Shown piece after piece: positions 50,648-59,802 of a stretch of DNA of 64,000 nucleotides. Source of the DNA: Clostridia bacterium (lineage in GTDB: Bacteria > Bacillota > Clostridia > Oscillospirales > Acutalibacteraceae); NCBI GenBank assembly GCA_017613735.1, contig JAGADF010000009.1, positions 124,001 through 188,000 of the forward strand, written 5' to 3'. The notes below the pieces were generated by a model. The model was not told the origin of the DNA, made no database searches, and saw only the letters and a program-made list of their open reading frames with translations. The first letter of the stretch is position 1. Each line of letters begins with the position of its first letter. A program made the translations under genes and the position numbers.

Positions 50648-51075
50648 AGGAACAATCAGCAGCAGGAATTCTCGAAACAACAATCGAGAAGGTAAGAGAT
50701 TTAGTTAATGTCAGCACGATTATCGGCGAGCCGATGAACATTGACGGCGATATCACTATTATCCCCGTATCAAAGGTTACTTACGGCTTTGCTTCGGGCG
50801 GCAGTGATTTCCCCTCAAAGGCTTCCAAGGAGATTTTCGGCGGCGGCGGAGGCGCAGGCGTCACAATTACCCCCGTTGCATTTCTCGTTGTAAGCGACGG
50901 CGAGGTTACAATCAAGAATATCACCGCGTTTGACAATGCGGCTGAAAGAGTTGTAAATCTCGTTCCCGAAATGTTTGACAAGGTAAACAGCGTTGTCAAC
51001 AAGGCTAAAAAAGAAATGGAAGCCAAGCAGAATGCGGATATGGTTTCCGTTACAGACGAAGCAGCTGCCGAATAA
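50644..51075 (+). CDS. ytfJ: Sporulation protein YtfJ (GerW family)
   Basis: 143-aa protein of the GerW/YtfJ family. It begins with an amphipathic TIEKVRDLVNVSTIIGEPM segment and has ITIIPVSKVTYGFASGGSDF, a glycine-rich GGGGGAGVTITPVAFLVV loop and a C-terminal helical tail. In Bacillus it is a forespore-expressed protein needed for normal germination. The ATG follows AAGGTGGTG and overlaps the DUF2953 gene by 4 nt. Confidence 0.9.
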   Translation: MKEQSAAGILETTIEKVRDLVNVSTIIGEPMNIDGDITIIPVSKVTYGFASGGSDFPSKASKEIFGGGGGAGVTITPVAFLVVSDGEVTIKNITAFDNAAERVVNLVPEMFDKVNSVVNKAKKEMEAKQNADMVSVTDEAAAE

Positions 51076-51090
51076 TTAATACAGAATTAA

Positions 51091-51131
51091 CCGTTTTGCC
51101 GCCTCATATTATTTACGGGGCGGCTGAACGG
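51091..51131. terminator. Hairpin between ytfJ and rluB
   Basis: CCGTT and GCCGCCTC pair with GGGGCGGC and AACGG across a 10-nt AT-rich loop, with a small TT/TG internal loop. No long T tract follows, so it is a structure of uncertain role, possibly a weak terminator. Confidence 0.4.
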
Positions 51132-51182
51132 AGATGTAGTTGATTATTTGACGGTTTTTCCTCAGTGATTTCAGGAGTTATT

Positions 51183-51932
51183 ATGGCGCAGGAATTAGTC
51201 AGACTTCAAAAGTTCATGGCGGATAACGGGGTGGCTTCACGGCGAAAGAGCGAGGAGCTTATCGCCGCGGGTAAGGTGAAGGTTAACGGCGCTGTTGCGT
51301 CCATAGGCGACAAGGTTAATCCGAAAAAGGATAAAATTACCGTTTCCGGTAAAAGGATTACGGTTGACAATGAGCTTGTCTATATTATGCTTCATAAGCC
51401 GCGCGGCTTCATTACCACAATGAACGACGAGCGCGACAGGAACTGCGTCGCTCAGCTTGTCAGCGACGTCGGCAAGCGCGTTTATCCTATAGGACGGCTT
51501 GACAGGGAAAGCGAAGGTCTTTTGCTTCTTACAAATGACGGTGAGCTTGCGAATGCAATTACTCATCCGAAAAAGCACGTTGCCAAAACCTACCGCGTCA
51601 CAGTACGCCCGTCGGTCACCGAGGACCAGATTACCGCTCTGTCAACGGGAATTGAAATCGACGGCAGAATGACTGCGCCAAGCGAGGTTCACATTCTCGA
51701 AAAACAGGAGGGCAGGGTGGTTTTAAGCATAACCATCTATGAGGGCAGAAACAGACAGATACGAAAAATGTGCGAGTCCCTCGGCCTTGAGGTAGCGCGT
51801 CTTAAAAGGCTTCAGATTGGTCCCGTAAAGCTTGGTATGCTCCCGCAGGGCAAATACCGTTTCCTTACGGAAGATGAAATCAGAAAGCTTAGAATAGCCG
51901 CAGGAATTGACAATAAATCTAAACGGAGTTAA
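51183..51932 (+). CDS. rluB: rRNA pseudouridine synthase (RluB/RsuA family)
   Basis: 249 aa with an N-terminal S4 RNA-binding domain (about 1-60: VRLQKFMADNGVASRRKSEELI) and the RsuA-type catalytic domain. The catalytic aspartate lies in PIGRLDRESEGLLLLTNDG. It modifies 23S rRNA uridines near the peptidyl transferase centre; scpB-linked members are usually RluB. ATG 51183 follows AGGAG at 5 nt; the in-frame GTG at 51165 lacks a ribosome binding site. yicC starts 2 nt after its stop. Confidence 0.92.
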   Translation: MAQELVRLQKFMADNGVASRRKSEELIAAGKVKVNGAVASIGDKVNPKKDKITVSGKRITVDNELVYIMLHKPRGFITTMNDERDRNCVAQLVSDVGKRVYPIGRLDRESEGLLLLTNDGELANAITHPKKHVAKTYRVTVRPSVTEDQITALSTGIEIDGRMTAPSEVHILEKQEGRVVLSITIYEGRNRQIRKMCESLGLEVARLKRLQIGPVKLGMLPQGKYRFLTEDEIRKLRIAAGIDNKSKRS

Positions 51933-51934
51933 AT

Positions 51935-52813
51935 ATGGTCAGAAGTATGACCGGTTACGGCAGAAGTCAGCAGATTGTTGACAATATGAACGTAACCGTA
52001 GAAATAAAAAGTGTAAATCATAAGTATTTCGAGTTCAACGCAAGGGTTCCGAGAACCTTCGGCTTTCTTGAAGAAAAGCTCAAATCCTTCACTCAGTCAT
52101 ATATTTCAAGAGGCAAGACGGAGTGCTATGTCTCGATTGAAATGCCCGAGGATGAAAACGTTGAGGTTTCGGTTAACTATTCGCTTGCACAGGGCTATAT
52201 AAATGCCCTCAAAGAGCTTTCGGAAAAGTATTCCTTAAAGGATGACGTTTCCGTTACGTCCGTTTCGCGTTATCCCGACGTGCTTACCGTTCATAAGCTT
52301 CCCGAGGATGAAGATAAAATCTGGAACGCTGTCAAAACCGTTGCGGCGGACGCCGTTTCAAGCTTTATTTCAATGCGTGAAAAAGAGGGCGAGAAGCTTT
52401 CCGAGGACATACTTTCAAGAACCGAAACTATAATCGACTGTGTTTCGTTCATTGAAGAAAGAAGTCCGAAAACCGTTTCCGAGTACAACGAAAAGCTTAA
52501 AGCGAGAATACGCGAGCTTATCGGCGACGTCTCCGTCGACGAGCAGAGGCTTTTGCAGGAAGCGGCTGTTTATGCGGATAAGATTGCAGTCGCGGAGGAG
52601 ACCGTTAGGCTCAGAAGTCATATTTCCCAGTTAAGAGAAATGTTTTCTTCTGATGAAGCCATCGGAAGAAAGATGGATTTTCTCGTTCAGGAAATCAACC
52701 GTGAAGCCAATACAATAGGTTCGAAGGCTCAGGATGTTGAAATTACCAGAAGAGTTCTTACCATTAAGGGCGAGGTTGAAAAAATCCGCGAGCAGGTACA
52801 GAACATAGAATAG
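51935..52813 (+). CDS. yicC: YicC/YloC family endoribonuclease
   Basis: 292 aa. It begins [10 protein letters not shown], the family hallmark, includes [12 protein letters not shown], and ends with the conserved DUF1732 C-terminal domain [22 protein letters not shown]. The family has recently been characterised as an endoribonuclease in bacteria. It is the first gene of the Firmicutes order yicC-remA-gmk-rpoZ. A short AGGCAA/TTGCCT hairpin lies just after the stop, before the remA ribosome binding site. Confidence 0.94.
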   Translation: MVRSMTGYGRSQQIVDNMNVTVEIKSVNHKYFEFNARVPRTFGFLEEKLKSFTQSYISRGKTECYVSIEMPEDENVEVSVNYSLAQGYINALKELSEKYSLKDDVSVTSVSRYPDVLTVHKLPEDEDKIWNAVKTVAADAVSSFISMREKEGEKLSEDILSRTETIIDCVSFIEERSPKTVSEYNEKLKARIRELIGDVSVDEQRLLQEAAVYADKIAVAEETVRLRSHISQLREMFSSDEAIGRKMDFLVQEINREANTIGSKAQDVEITRRVLTIKGEVEKIREQVQNIE

Positions 52814-52845
52814 GCAAGCGTTTGCCTGACCAAGAGGTGAAAACA

Positions 52846-53106
52846 ATGAAACTTGTTAATATAGGTTTCGGAAATGCGGTTAACGCTTCAAGGCTTATTT
52901 CCGTTATGTCGCCCGATTCTGCGCCCGTAAAAAGGCTCATCAGCGAGGCGAAGGCGAATAATATGCTCATTGACGCGACTCAGGGCAGAAGAACAAGGGC
53001 TGTTCTTGTTATGGACAGCGACCACATTGTCCTTTCGTATTTACAGAGTGAAACAATTACCGCAAGATTTAATATGGAACAGGCGGAGGATGAAACAGAT
53101 GAGTAA
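52846..53106 (+). CDS. remA: RemA-like regulatory protein (DUF370)
   Basis: 86-aa DUF370 protein ([22 protein letters not shown]; then [16 protein letters not shown]). In Bacillus RemA is a DNA-binding activator of biofilm matrix and osmoprotection genes. Its location between yicC and gmk is strictly conserved. ATG 52846 follows AAGAGGTG. The gmk start codon lies within its last codons. Confidence 0.92.
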   Translation: MKLVNIGFGNAVNASRLISVMSPDSAPVKRLISEAKANNMLIDATQGRRTRAVLVMDSDHIVLSYLQSETITARFNMEQAEDETDE

Positions 53107-53707
53107 AGGTATTTTAATTGTTTTTTCAGGTCCGTCGGGCGCCGGCAAGGACACGATTCTCTATGATGTTCTTGAGAGGGACAAAACTCTTCAGAAGTCC
53201 GTTTCCCTTACCACCAGGGAAAAACGCGAGGACGAAACCGAAGGCGTCGATTACTATTTCACCTCTCTGAAGGAATTTAAGGACAAGCTCGATAACGGCG
53301 AGATACTTGAATACGCCCAGTATGGTCAGAATTTTTACGGAACACCCAAGGCGCCGGTTGATAAATGGCTCAACGAGGGTAAAACCGTAATTCTTAAAAT
53401 TGAGGTTCAGGGCGCGGCGAATATTAAGGAGCTTTACCCCGAAAGCGTAAGCATATTCCTTCTTCCGCCGTCAATTGAGGAGCTTGAAAACCGTCTTCGC
53501 GCAAGAGAGACCGACAGTCAGGAAGATATTTTGCGTCGGATGACAATAGCCGAGGACGAATTCAGAAGAAGCGTAAATTATGACTACATTGTCATTAATA
53601 ATAAGGTCGATGAGGCCGTCAACGACGTTCTGTCCATAATCAGGGCGGAACAGCTTAAATCATCAAGAATGAAAAACTATATAAGTGAGGTAACTAAAAA
53701 TGTTTAA
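53099..53707 (+). CDS. gmk: Guanylate kinase
   Basis: Phosphorylates GMP to GDP. The 202-aa protein begins [19 protein letters not shown] with the P-loop at 11-17 and has the GMP-binding [19 protein letters not shown] segment and the LID region [14 protein letters not shown] chose ATG 53099, 9 nt after GGAGG; an upstream ATG at 53090 touches the ribosome binding site. It overlaps remA by 8 nt and rpoZ by 8 nt. Confidence 0.96.
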   Translation: MSKGILIVFSGPSGAGKDTILYDVLERDKTLQKSVSLTTREKREDETEGVDYYFTSLKEFKDKLDNGEILEYAQYGQNFYGTPKAPVDKWLNEGKTVILKIEVQGAANIKELYPESVSIFLLPPSIEELENRLRARETDSQEDILRRMTIAEDEFRRSVNYDYIVINNKVDEAVNDVLSIIRAEQLKSSRMKNYISEVTKNV

Positions 53708-53909
53708 TCCCGATTTATCACCCGTACTTAAAGACCATCTTAGCCGTTATTCGCTTGTAACTGCAACTGCGAAGAGGGCAAGAGAAATCTCAAAAGAGGC
53801 TGAAGACAGAGGTGAAATTCTTATAGAAAAGCCCGTTAGCCTTGCTCTTGACGATTTCCTTGAGGGCAGATATGAAATCGTAGAGCCCGAGGAAATCAGA
53901 AATCTCTAA
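53700..53909 (+). CDS. rpoZ: DNA-directed RNA polymerase omega subunit
   Basis: 69 aa. Omega helps fold and assemble the beta' subunit of RNA polymerase. The family pattern is present: [21 protein letters not shown], then [18 protein letters not shown] with the conserved Lys-Pro-Val and the Ala-Leu-Asp-Glu-like segment. It overlaps gmk by 8 nt and is followed by priA 31 nt later, the standard gmk-rpoZ-priA order. Confidence 0.94.
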   Translation: MFNPDLSPVLKDHLSRYSLVTATAKRAREISKEAEDRGEILIEKPVSLALDDFLEGRYEIVEPEEIRNL

Positions 53910-53940
53910 TTAATTAAAAAACTGTTCCGGAGGTGAAAAA

Positions 53941-56400
53941 ATGTCTGTTTCTGTTGCAAAGGTCGCTGTCGAAGCGGCTTCTTACAGCTTTGACAAGGCG
54001 TTTGATTACCTTATTCCGGATGAGCTTTTAAGTGACGTTAAAGTCGGTTGCAGGGTTATTGTACCCTTCGGCAACGGCAACAGAAAAACTCAGGGCTTTG
54101 TTTTTGCAATTACGCCCCTGACCGAAGAAAAGAAGCTTAAAAGAATAGCGGCGGTGCCCGACAAGGCGCCGCTTCTAAATTGTGAAATGCTTCAGCTTGC
54201 CGTTTTTCTCAAGCAACGCACCTTCTGCACGCTTTACGAAGCCGCTAAAGCCTGCCTGCCTTCGGGCATAGGTCTTAATCTCGTATCGTTATATACGGCA
54301 AACGGCGAATTAAATGAAGATATTCTGAACGGATTAAATGAAACCCAGTTGTCCGTATTCAATTATCTTAAAAATGCCGGCAAATTCGTTAAGAGCGATA
54401 AGATTCTCAAAGACCTTGACATTGACAGGGACAGTAAAATCCTTGAAGATATGGCTAAAAAAGGCGTTATTATACGAAATGTCGACGCCGTCAGAAAGGT
54501 CGGCGACCTGACTGTTAAAATGGCGCGGCTTACAAGGGAGTGCGAGGAGGGCGAAATACCGTTTAAGCTCACTGTCAAGCAGCAGTCTGTTGTCAGTCTT
54601 CTTCGTGATATCGGCTCGGGCGACGTTAAGGAAATCTGCTATTTCACAGGCGTTACGCCGGCGGTTGTTTCCACTCTTGTTAAACGAAATGTTGTTGAGC
54701 TTTTTGACAACGAGGCTTACAGAAGTCCGAAGAGAGACTGCATAGAACAGAAAAATGAAAAAATCGTTCTTTCCGATGAACAGGAAAAGGCGTATAAAAA
54801 CCTTTTTAAAGAGTATAAGGACGGCGAAAGACACGTTTCGCTTCTTTACGGAGTTACCGGAAGCGGTAAAACAAAGGTTTTTCTTAAGCTTATCGACGAT
54901 GTCGTAAATGACGGCAGGGGAGTTATTATGATGGTCCCCGAAATATCGCTTACGCCCCAGATGCTTGAGCTTTTTTATACGCGTTACGGTGATAAGGTTG
55001 CGGTATTTCATTCGGCTTTGTCAATGGGCGAACGCCTTGACGAATGGAAAAGAGTTAAAAACGGCGAAGCTAAAATAGCTCTCGGCACAAGAAGCGCCGT
55101 TTTTGCTCCGTTTGAGGATGTCGGACTGATTATTATGGATGAGGAGCAGGAACACACCTATAAGTCCGAAATGTCGCCGCGTTTTCACGCGCGTGATGTA
55201 GCAAAATTCAGAATCGGATTTCATAAATCCCTTTTGCTTCTCGCTTCCGCAACTCCGTCGGTCGAAACCTATACCTACGCTATGCAGGGCAGGTATTCGT
55301 TTAATGAATTGACCGAGCGTTACGGCAACGCGGTCTTGCCCGAGGTCGAAACTATTGATACGGCAATCGGCGAGAATGCGCTTGCCGAGGGTAATCTGAC
55401 GGTTCAGCTTGCAAACGCACTTATTGAGAATTATAAGAATAAAAAGCAGTCTATTCTGCTTCTTAACAGACGCGGTTATAATACGTTTGCGTCCTGCACG
55501 GACTGTAAAACGGTTATGACTTGCCCGAATTGCAGTATTTCGCTTAATTATCATACAAGAAACGGACGCCTTATGTGCCATTACTGCGGCTACAGTACGC
55601 CTTTTACGGATGTCTGTCCTTCCTGCGGGGAAAAAAGCGTTAGATTTTCGGGCACGGGCACGCAGAAAATTGAAGAGGAACTGCACGACATTCTTCCGGA
55701 CGCGAAAATACTCAGGCTTGATACCGATACCTCATCAAGCCGTTACGCATTTGAAAACAGCCTTAAAGCCTTTGCTGACGGTGAATACGATATTATAATC
55801 GGTACTCAGATGGTTGCGAAAGGACTTGACTTTCCGTCGGTAACTCTTGTAGGCGTTATAAGCGTTGACCAGATGCTTTTTAACGACGACTATAAAAGCG
55901 CGGAGAGAACCTTTTCTCTTCTTACTCAGGTTGTCGGAAGAAGCGGACGCGGCGACGAAAAGGGGAAAGCGATTATTCAGACGTCATTTCCCGATAATGA
56001 GATTATAAGATTCAGCGTTAAACAGGACTATGACGCCTTTTACAATACGGAGATAAAAATACGAAAGGCTATGGTTTACCCGCCGTACTGCGATATATGC
56101 ACAATCGGATTTATCGGCGCGGACGAAGTTAAAACCTCCGCGGCCTCAAAGTATTTTTTTAATAAAATAAGGGAGCTTAATAAGGGACTGTTCAGCGACG
56201 TCGAAATCCTTGTTTTAGGACCTATTGCTCCTCACGTCGCGCGTATAGGCGGCAAATACAGATTCAGAATAATAATTAAGTGCCGTAATAACAAAAGGAC
56301 GAGAGAAATGATTTCGGTTTTACTTAAGGATTTTGCTTCGAATTCTTCTTTTAACGGTATTACGGCAGTTGCGGATATGAATCCGGATGTAATTTTTTAA
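53941..56400 (+). CDS. priA: Primosomal protein N' (PriA helicase)
   Basis: PriA restarts stalled replication forks by recognising forked DNA and loading the helicase. The 819 aa include the N-terminal 3'-DNA-binding domain (VAKVAVEAASYSFDKAFDYLIP), Walker A GVTGSGKT, and a DEEQEH motif II (most PriA proteins have DEEHE). Eight cysteines in four CxxC pairs bind zinc (from CTDC through CPSCGE). The helicase C region has IIGTQMVAKGLDFPSVTLVG and QVVGRSGRG. Strong GGAGGTG ribosome binding site. Confidence 0.96.
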   Translation: MSVSVAKVAVEAASYSFDKAFDYLIPDELLSDVKVGCRVIVPFGNGNRKTQGFVFAITPLTEEKKLKRIAAVPDKAPLLNCEMLQLAVFLKQRTFCTLYEAAKACLPSGIGLNLVSLYTANGELNEDILNGLNETQLSVFNYLKNAGKFVKSDKILKDLDIDRDSKILEDMAKKGVIIRNVDAVRKVGDLTVKMARLTRECEEGEIPFKLTVKQQSVVSLLRDIGSGDVKEICYFTGVTPAVVSTLVKRNVVELFDNEAYRSPKRDCIEQKNEKIVLSDEQEKAYKNLFKEYKDGERHVSLLYGVTGSGKTKVFLKLIDDVVNDGRGVIMMVPEISLTPQMLELFYTRYGDKVAVFHSALSMGERLDEWKRVKNGEAKIALGTRSAVFAPFEDVGLIIMDEEQEHTYKSEMSPRFHARDVAKFRIGFHKSLLLLASATPSVETYTYAMQGRYSFNELTERYGNAVLPEVETIDTAIGENALAEGNLTVQLANALIENYKNKKQSILLLNRRGYNTFASCTDCKTVMTCPNCSISLNYHTRNGRLMCHYCGYSTPFTDVCPSCGEKSVRFSGTGTQKIEEELHDILPDAKILRLDTDTSSSRYAFENSLKAFADGEYDIIIGTQMVAKGLDFPSVTLVGVISVDQMLFNDDYKSAERTFSLLTQVVGRSGRGDEKGKAIIQTSFPDNEIIRFSVKQDYDAFYNTEIKIRKAMVYPPYCDICTIGFIGADEVKTSAASKYFFNKIRELNKGLFSDVEILVLGPIAPHVARIGGKYRFRIIIKCRNNKRTREMISVLLKDFASNSSFNGITAVADMNPDVIF

Positions 56401-56412
56401 CGGAGGACGGAT

Positions 56413-56898
56413 ATGGGAATCAGAAATATCAGAAAAGACGACGACCCGATACTCAGAAAGAAAAGCCGCGTTGTCGATAAATTTGACGAAAGGCTTTTCA
56501 CGTTACTTGACGATATGGCGGAAACTATGTATCTCGCCGACGGCGTCGGGCTTGCGGCTGTTCAGGTCGGGGCTTTGAGACGTGTCGTCGTTATTGACGT
56601 CGGCGACGGCATTATGGAGCTTATTAATCCCGAAATAGTCGAATCCGACGGCGCCCAGTGCGAGGAGGAGGGATGCCTTTCTCTTCCGGGCAGGAATAAT
56701 ATAACGTACAGACCGATGAATGTTACCGTCAGAGCGCAGAACCGTGAGGGCAAATGGTGTCTTTATAAGGGCGACGGACTTAAGGCAAGGGCTTTTTGCC
56801 ATGAACTTGACCACCTTGACGGAGTTCTTTTTATTGACAGACTTGCGACTGAGGAACAGATTAAGGAAAACCCTTCAAAAGAAGAGGAAAGAGAATGA
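56413..56898 (+). CDS. def: Peptide deformylase
   Basis: Removes the N-formyl group from nascent proteins. The 161-aa metalloenzyme shows all three motifs: GVGLAAVQ (44-51), EGCLS (86-90, metal Cys) and HELDH (130-134, two metal His). The C-terminal tail is short. It starts 12 nt after priA and overlaps fmt by 4 nt, pairing the enzymes that remove and add the formyl group. Confidence 0.96.
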   Translation: MGIRNIRKDDDPILRKKSRVVDKFDERLFTLLDDMAETMYLADGVGLAAVQVGALRRVVVIDVGDGIMELINPEIVESDGAQCEEEGCLSLPGRNNITYRPMNVTVRAQNREGKWCLYKGDGLKARAFCHELDHLDGVLFIDRLATEEQIKENPSKEEERE

Positions 56899-57821
56899 GA
56901 ATTGTCTTTATGGGTACGCCTGATTTTGCCGTGCCCTGTCTTGAAAAACTGATTGATACCGGCGAGGATGTTGTCGGCGTTTTTACTCAGACGGACAAAC
57001 CCGTCGGCAGAAAACAGATTTTAACCCCGTCTGAGGTTAAGGTCTGCGCCGTTGAGAATAGCATTCCCGTTTTTCAGCCTAAAACCTTGCGAAACGGCGA
57101 GGCGCTTGAAATTCTTAAGGATTTAAAGCCCGAACTTATTGTTGTTACCGCTTACGGGAAGATTCTTCCCGAGGAAATTATTAATTTCCCGAAATACGGC
57201 TGTATTAATATTCACGCGTCTCTTTTGCCGAAATACAGGGGAGCCGCGCCGATTCAGTGGAGCGTTATTAACGGCGATAAAATCACGGGAGTAACGTCTA
57301 TGTATATGGACGTTGGCCTTGATACGGGCGATATAATTCTTCAGAGTCAGACCAAAATCGGTGAAAACGAGACTGCGGGCGAGCTTTTTGACAGACTTAA
57401 GCTCATAGGCGCGGACGTCCTTGAAAAAACTGTTGAATTAATTAAAAACGACGGTTTAAAGAGGATTAAACAGGATGAAACAAAGGCGTCATACGTCACC
57501 CAGCTTGACAAGTCCTTTTCTCCCGTCGATTTTAATAAAACTGCAACCGAAATTCATAACAAGGTAAGGGGACTTAATCCCTGGCCTGTCGCTTCGTTTA
57601 AAATCGGCGACACCCGTTTTAAGCTCTGGGAAACAAGAATTACGGGTAAAACCGATAAAAAAGCGGGCGCGGTTGTTGAAAGCTCGGATAAGCTCGTAAT
57701 TGCCTGCGGCGATAATACGTCAATCGAACTTGTTGTTATTCAGCCGGAGGGTAAAAATAAAATGTCGGCTTCCGATTATCTCAGAGGCCATAAAATACCC
57801 GTAGATACGGTATTGGAGTGA
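56895..57821 (+). CDS. fmt: Methionyl-tRNA formyltransferase
   Basis: Formylates initiator methionyl-tRNA using 10-formyltetrahydrofolate. The 308-aa protein begins MRIVFMGTPDFAVPCLEKL and has the catalytic region INIHASLLPKYRGAAPIQW (Asn, His) and SMYMDVGLDTGDI with the catalytic Asp nearby. A C-terminal OB-like tRNA-binding domain (about 205-305) contains RGLNPWPVA. It overlaps def by 4 nt. Confidence 0.97.
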   Translation: MRIVFMGTPDFAVPCLEKLIDTGEDVVGVFTQTDKPVGRKQILTPSEVKVCAVENSIPVFQPKTLRNGEALEILKDLKPELIVVTAYGKILPEEIINFPKYGCINIHASLLPKYRGAAPIQWSVINGDKITGVTSMYMDVGLDTGDIILQSQTKIGENETAGELFDRLKLIGADVLEKTVELIKNDGLKRIKQDETKASYVTQLDKSFSPVDFNKTATEIHNKVRGLNPWPVASFKIGDTRFKLWETRITGKTDKKAGAVVESSDKLVIACGDNTSIELVVIQPEGKNKMSASDYLRGHKIPVDTVLE

Positions 57822-57825
57822 GAAA

Positions 57826-58533
57826 ATGAACTGGAGTACATTCGGCAATATGCTATATCTCGATTGGTACTATATTGTACTGGTCGTTCCGATGATTATA
57901 ATTTCCTTTATCGCTCAGGCATCGGTTAAATCGAATTACCGTAAGTTTTCTAGAATAGCCAATTCAAGGGGACTTACCGGCGCTATGGCCGCCGAAAAGC
58001 TTTTAAGCCATTACGGCGTAAATAATGTTAGAATCGAGCCCGTTGCCGGCGTGCTTTCGGACCATTATGACCCGAGAAGTAACGTCATAAGGCTTTCGGA
58101 GGGCGTATATAACGCGCAGTCTGTTTCGGCTGTCTGCATAGCCTGCCACGAAGCAGGACACGCTACGCAGCACGCGGAGGGCTACACGCCGATTAAAATA
58201 CGGGATTCGATAATTCCCGTATGCAATATCGGCTCAAGATTCGGTATTCCGCTTGCTCTGCTCGGTTACGTATTCGGAATTGAACCGCTTATTACTATAG
58301 GTATTGTCCTTTATTCGCTTGTCTTTTTCTTTCAGCTTATCACTCTGCCCGTTGAGTTTAACGCCTCTTCAAGAGCTCTGAGCTTTATTTCCGAAACGGG
58401 ACTGCTTTCTGAGGATGAGCATAAAGGCGCGAAAAAGGTTTTAAAAGCCGCCGCTATGACCTATGTTGCCGCCGCGGCTACAACGCTTGCAAATATCTTA
58501 AGACTTATTTTAAGGATGAGAAGACGGAGTTAA
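57826..58533 (+). CDS. yugP: YugP-type membrane zinc metallopeptidase
   Basis: 235-aa membrane protein with an N-terminal helix (about 14-31), the zinc motif HEAGH (108-112) in ACHEAGHATQHAEGY, and two to three further helices after it. It matches the neutral zinc metallopeptidase family of YugP. The substrate is unknown. Its position between fmt and rsmB is widely conserved in Clostridia and suggests co-expression with translation genes rather than a shared function. Confidence 0.88.
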   Translation: MNWSTFGNMLYLDWYYIVLVVPMIIISFIAQASVKSNYRKFSRIANSRGLTGAMAAEKLLSHYGVNNVRIEPVAGVLSDHYDPRSNVIRLSEGVYNAQSVSAVCIACHEAGHATQHAEGYTPIKIRDSIIPVCNIGSRFGIPLALLGYVFGIEPLITIGIVLYSLVFFFQLITLPVEFNASSRALSFISETGLLSEDEHKGAKKVLKAAAMTYVAAAATTLANILRLILRMRRRS

Positions 58534-58536
58534 AAA

Positions 58537-59802
58537 ATGAACGAAAGAGCGTCCGCCTACAAGGTTTTGCTTAAAATTATAAAGAATAATTCCTATTCGA
58601 ACATTGCCCTTGACAGCGAGCTTGGTGACTTTTCGGCTTCAAAGGACGGTGCTCTTGTCACTAACCTTGTTTACGGAACACTCGAAAGGCAAGTCACAAT
58701 TGACTACGTTTTGTCCTTATATTTAAAACAACCTGTTGAAAAAACAAAGCCTGAAATACTTGTTGTGCTTAGGCTCGGCGTTTATCAGTTGCTTTTTACC
58801 GATAAGATTCCGCCTTTTGCTGCGGTCAACGAAAGCGTTAATATTATAAAAAAATCAAAGTTTTCCTATGCTTCGGGACTTGTAAATTCTGTTCTCAGGC
58901 GAATAGCCGAAAACGGATTTGAATATCCCGAAACCGACGATAGGATTTTTGATTTAAGCATACGCTATTCCTGCCCGGAAACTCTTGTAAAGCATTTTTC
59001 GGACAATTACGGACTTGAAAAAACAGTCGGTATTCTTTCGTCATCAATCGGCGCCGCACCGATTACCTTAAGGGTAAACTCGCTTAAAACAGATGCGGAT
59101 TCTTTGATTGAATTACTTAAAAATGAGGGAATTGAAGCGCAGAAAAAGGATGAGAATACCGTTTCAATTTCAGGCGTCTCGGTTGAGAGCTTAAAGGAAT
59201 TTAACGACGGCTTGTTTCACGTTCAGGATTATTCAAGTCAGCTTTGCTGCGAAAAGCTCGGCGCAAGGGAGGGCGAGACCGTTATTGACGTCTGCGCTTC
59301 TCCGGGCGGAAAGAGCTTTACCTTAGCCGAAATGATGAATAATAACGGCAGGGTTATCGCCTGTGACCTTTACGAGCAAAGAGTAGGTCTTATCAAGGAC
59401 GGCGCGAAAAGGCTCGGCTTAGATATAATTGAAGCTTTTAAAAATGACGCTTCTGTTTTAAACGGCGATTTACCGTCGGCTGACAGGGTGCTTTGCGACG
59501 TTCCGTGTTCGGGTCTCGGTGTCATCCGCCGCAAGAAAGAAATACGTTTTAAGAACCCTGCTGAATTTGACAATCTATGCGATATGCAGTACAATATACT
59601 GACCGTTTCTTCATCGTATGTAAGAAGCGGCGGAACGCTTGTTTATTCAACCTGTACGCTCAATCCGAAAGAAAATGAGAATAACTGCGACAGGTTTCTG
59701 AAGGACCATCCCGATTTTTCCGCCGACGGCGAATACATAAACATTTTTCCCGATATGTATAATTCCGACGGCTTTTTTATAGCGAGGTTTATTCGTGAGT
59801 AA
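58537..59802 (+). CDS. rsmB: 16S rRNA (cytosine-967 C5)-methyltransferase
   Basis: RsmB, 421 aa: an N-terminal NusB-like domain (about 1-130) and a SAM-dependent m5C methyltransferase domain. The SAM site is DVCASPGGKSFTLAE; the two catalytic cysteines lie in the DVPCSGLGVIRRKKEIR and STCTLNPKENE motifs. The ATG is 3 nt after yugP. Its last codons overlap the rlmN start by 8 nt. Confidence 0.94.
   Translation: MNERASAYKVLLKIIKNNSYSNIALDSELGDFSASKDGALVTNLVYGTLERQVTIDYVLSLYLKQPVEKTKPEILVVLRLGVYQLLFTDKIPPFAAVNESVNIIKKSKFSYASGLVNSVLRRIAENGFEYPETDDRIFDLSIRYSCPETLVKHFSDNYGLEKTVGILSSSIGAAPITLRVNSLKTDADSLIELLKNEGIEAQKKDENTVSISGVSVESLKEFNDGLFHVQDYSSQLCCEKLGAREGETVIDVCASPGGKSFTLAEMMNNNGRVIACDLYEQRVGLIKDGAKRLGLDIIEAFKNDASVLNGDLPSADRVLCDVPCSGLGVIRRKKEIRFKNPAEFDNLCDMQYNILTVSSSYVRSGGTLVYSTCTLNPKENENNCDRFLKDHPDFSADGEYINIFPDMYNSDGFFIARFIRE

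Noticed and set aside
54334-55686. Two long open frames on the minus strand opposite priA (225 and 221 codons)
   Set aside because: They mirror priA, lack ribosome binding sites and show no recognisable domain; the plus-strand protein is fully explained.
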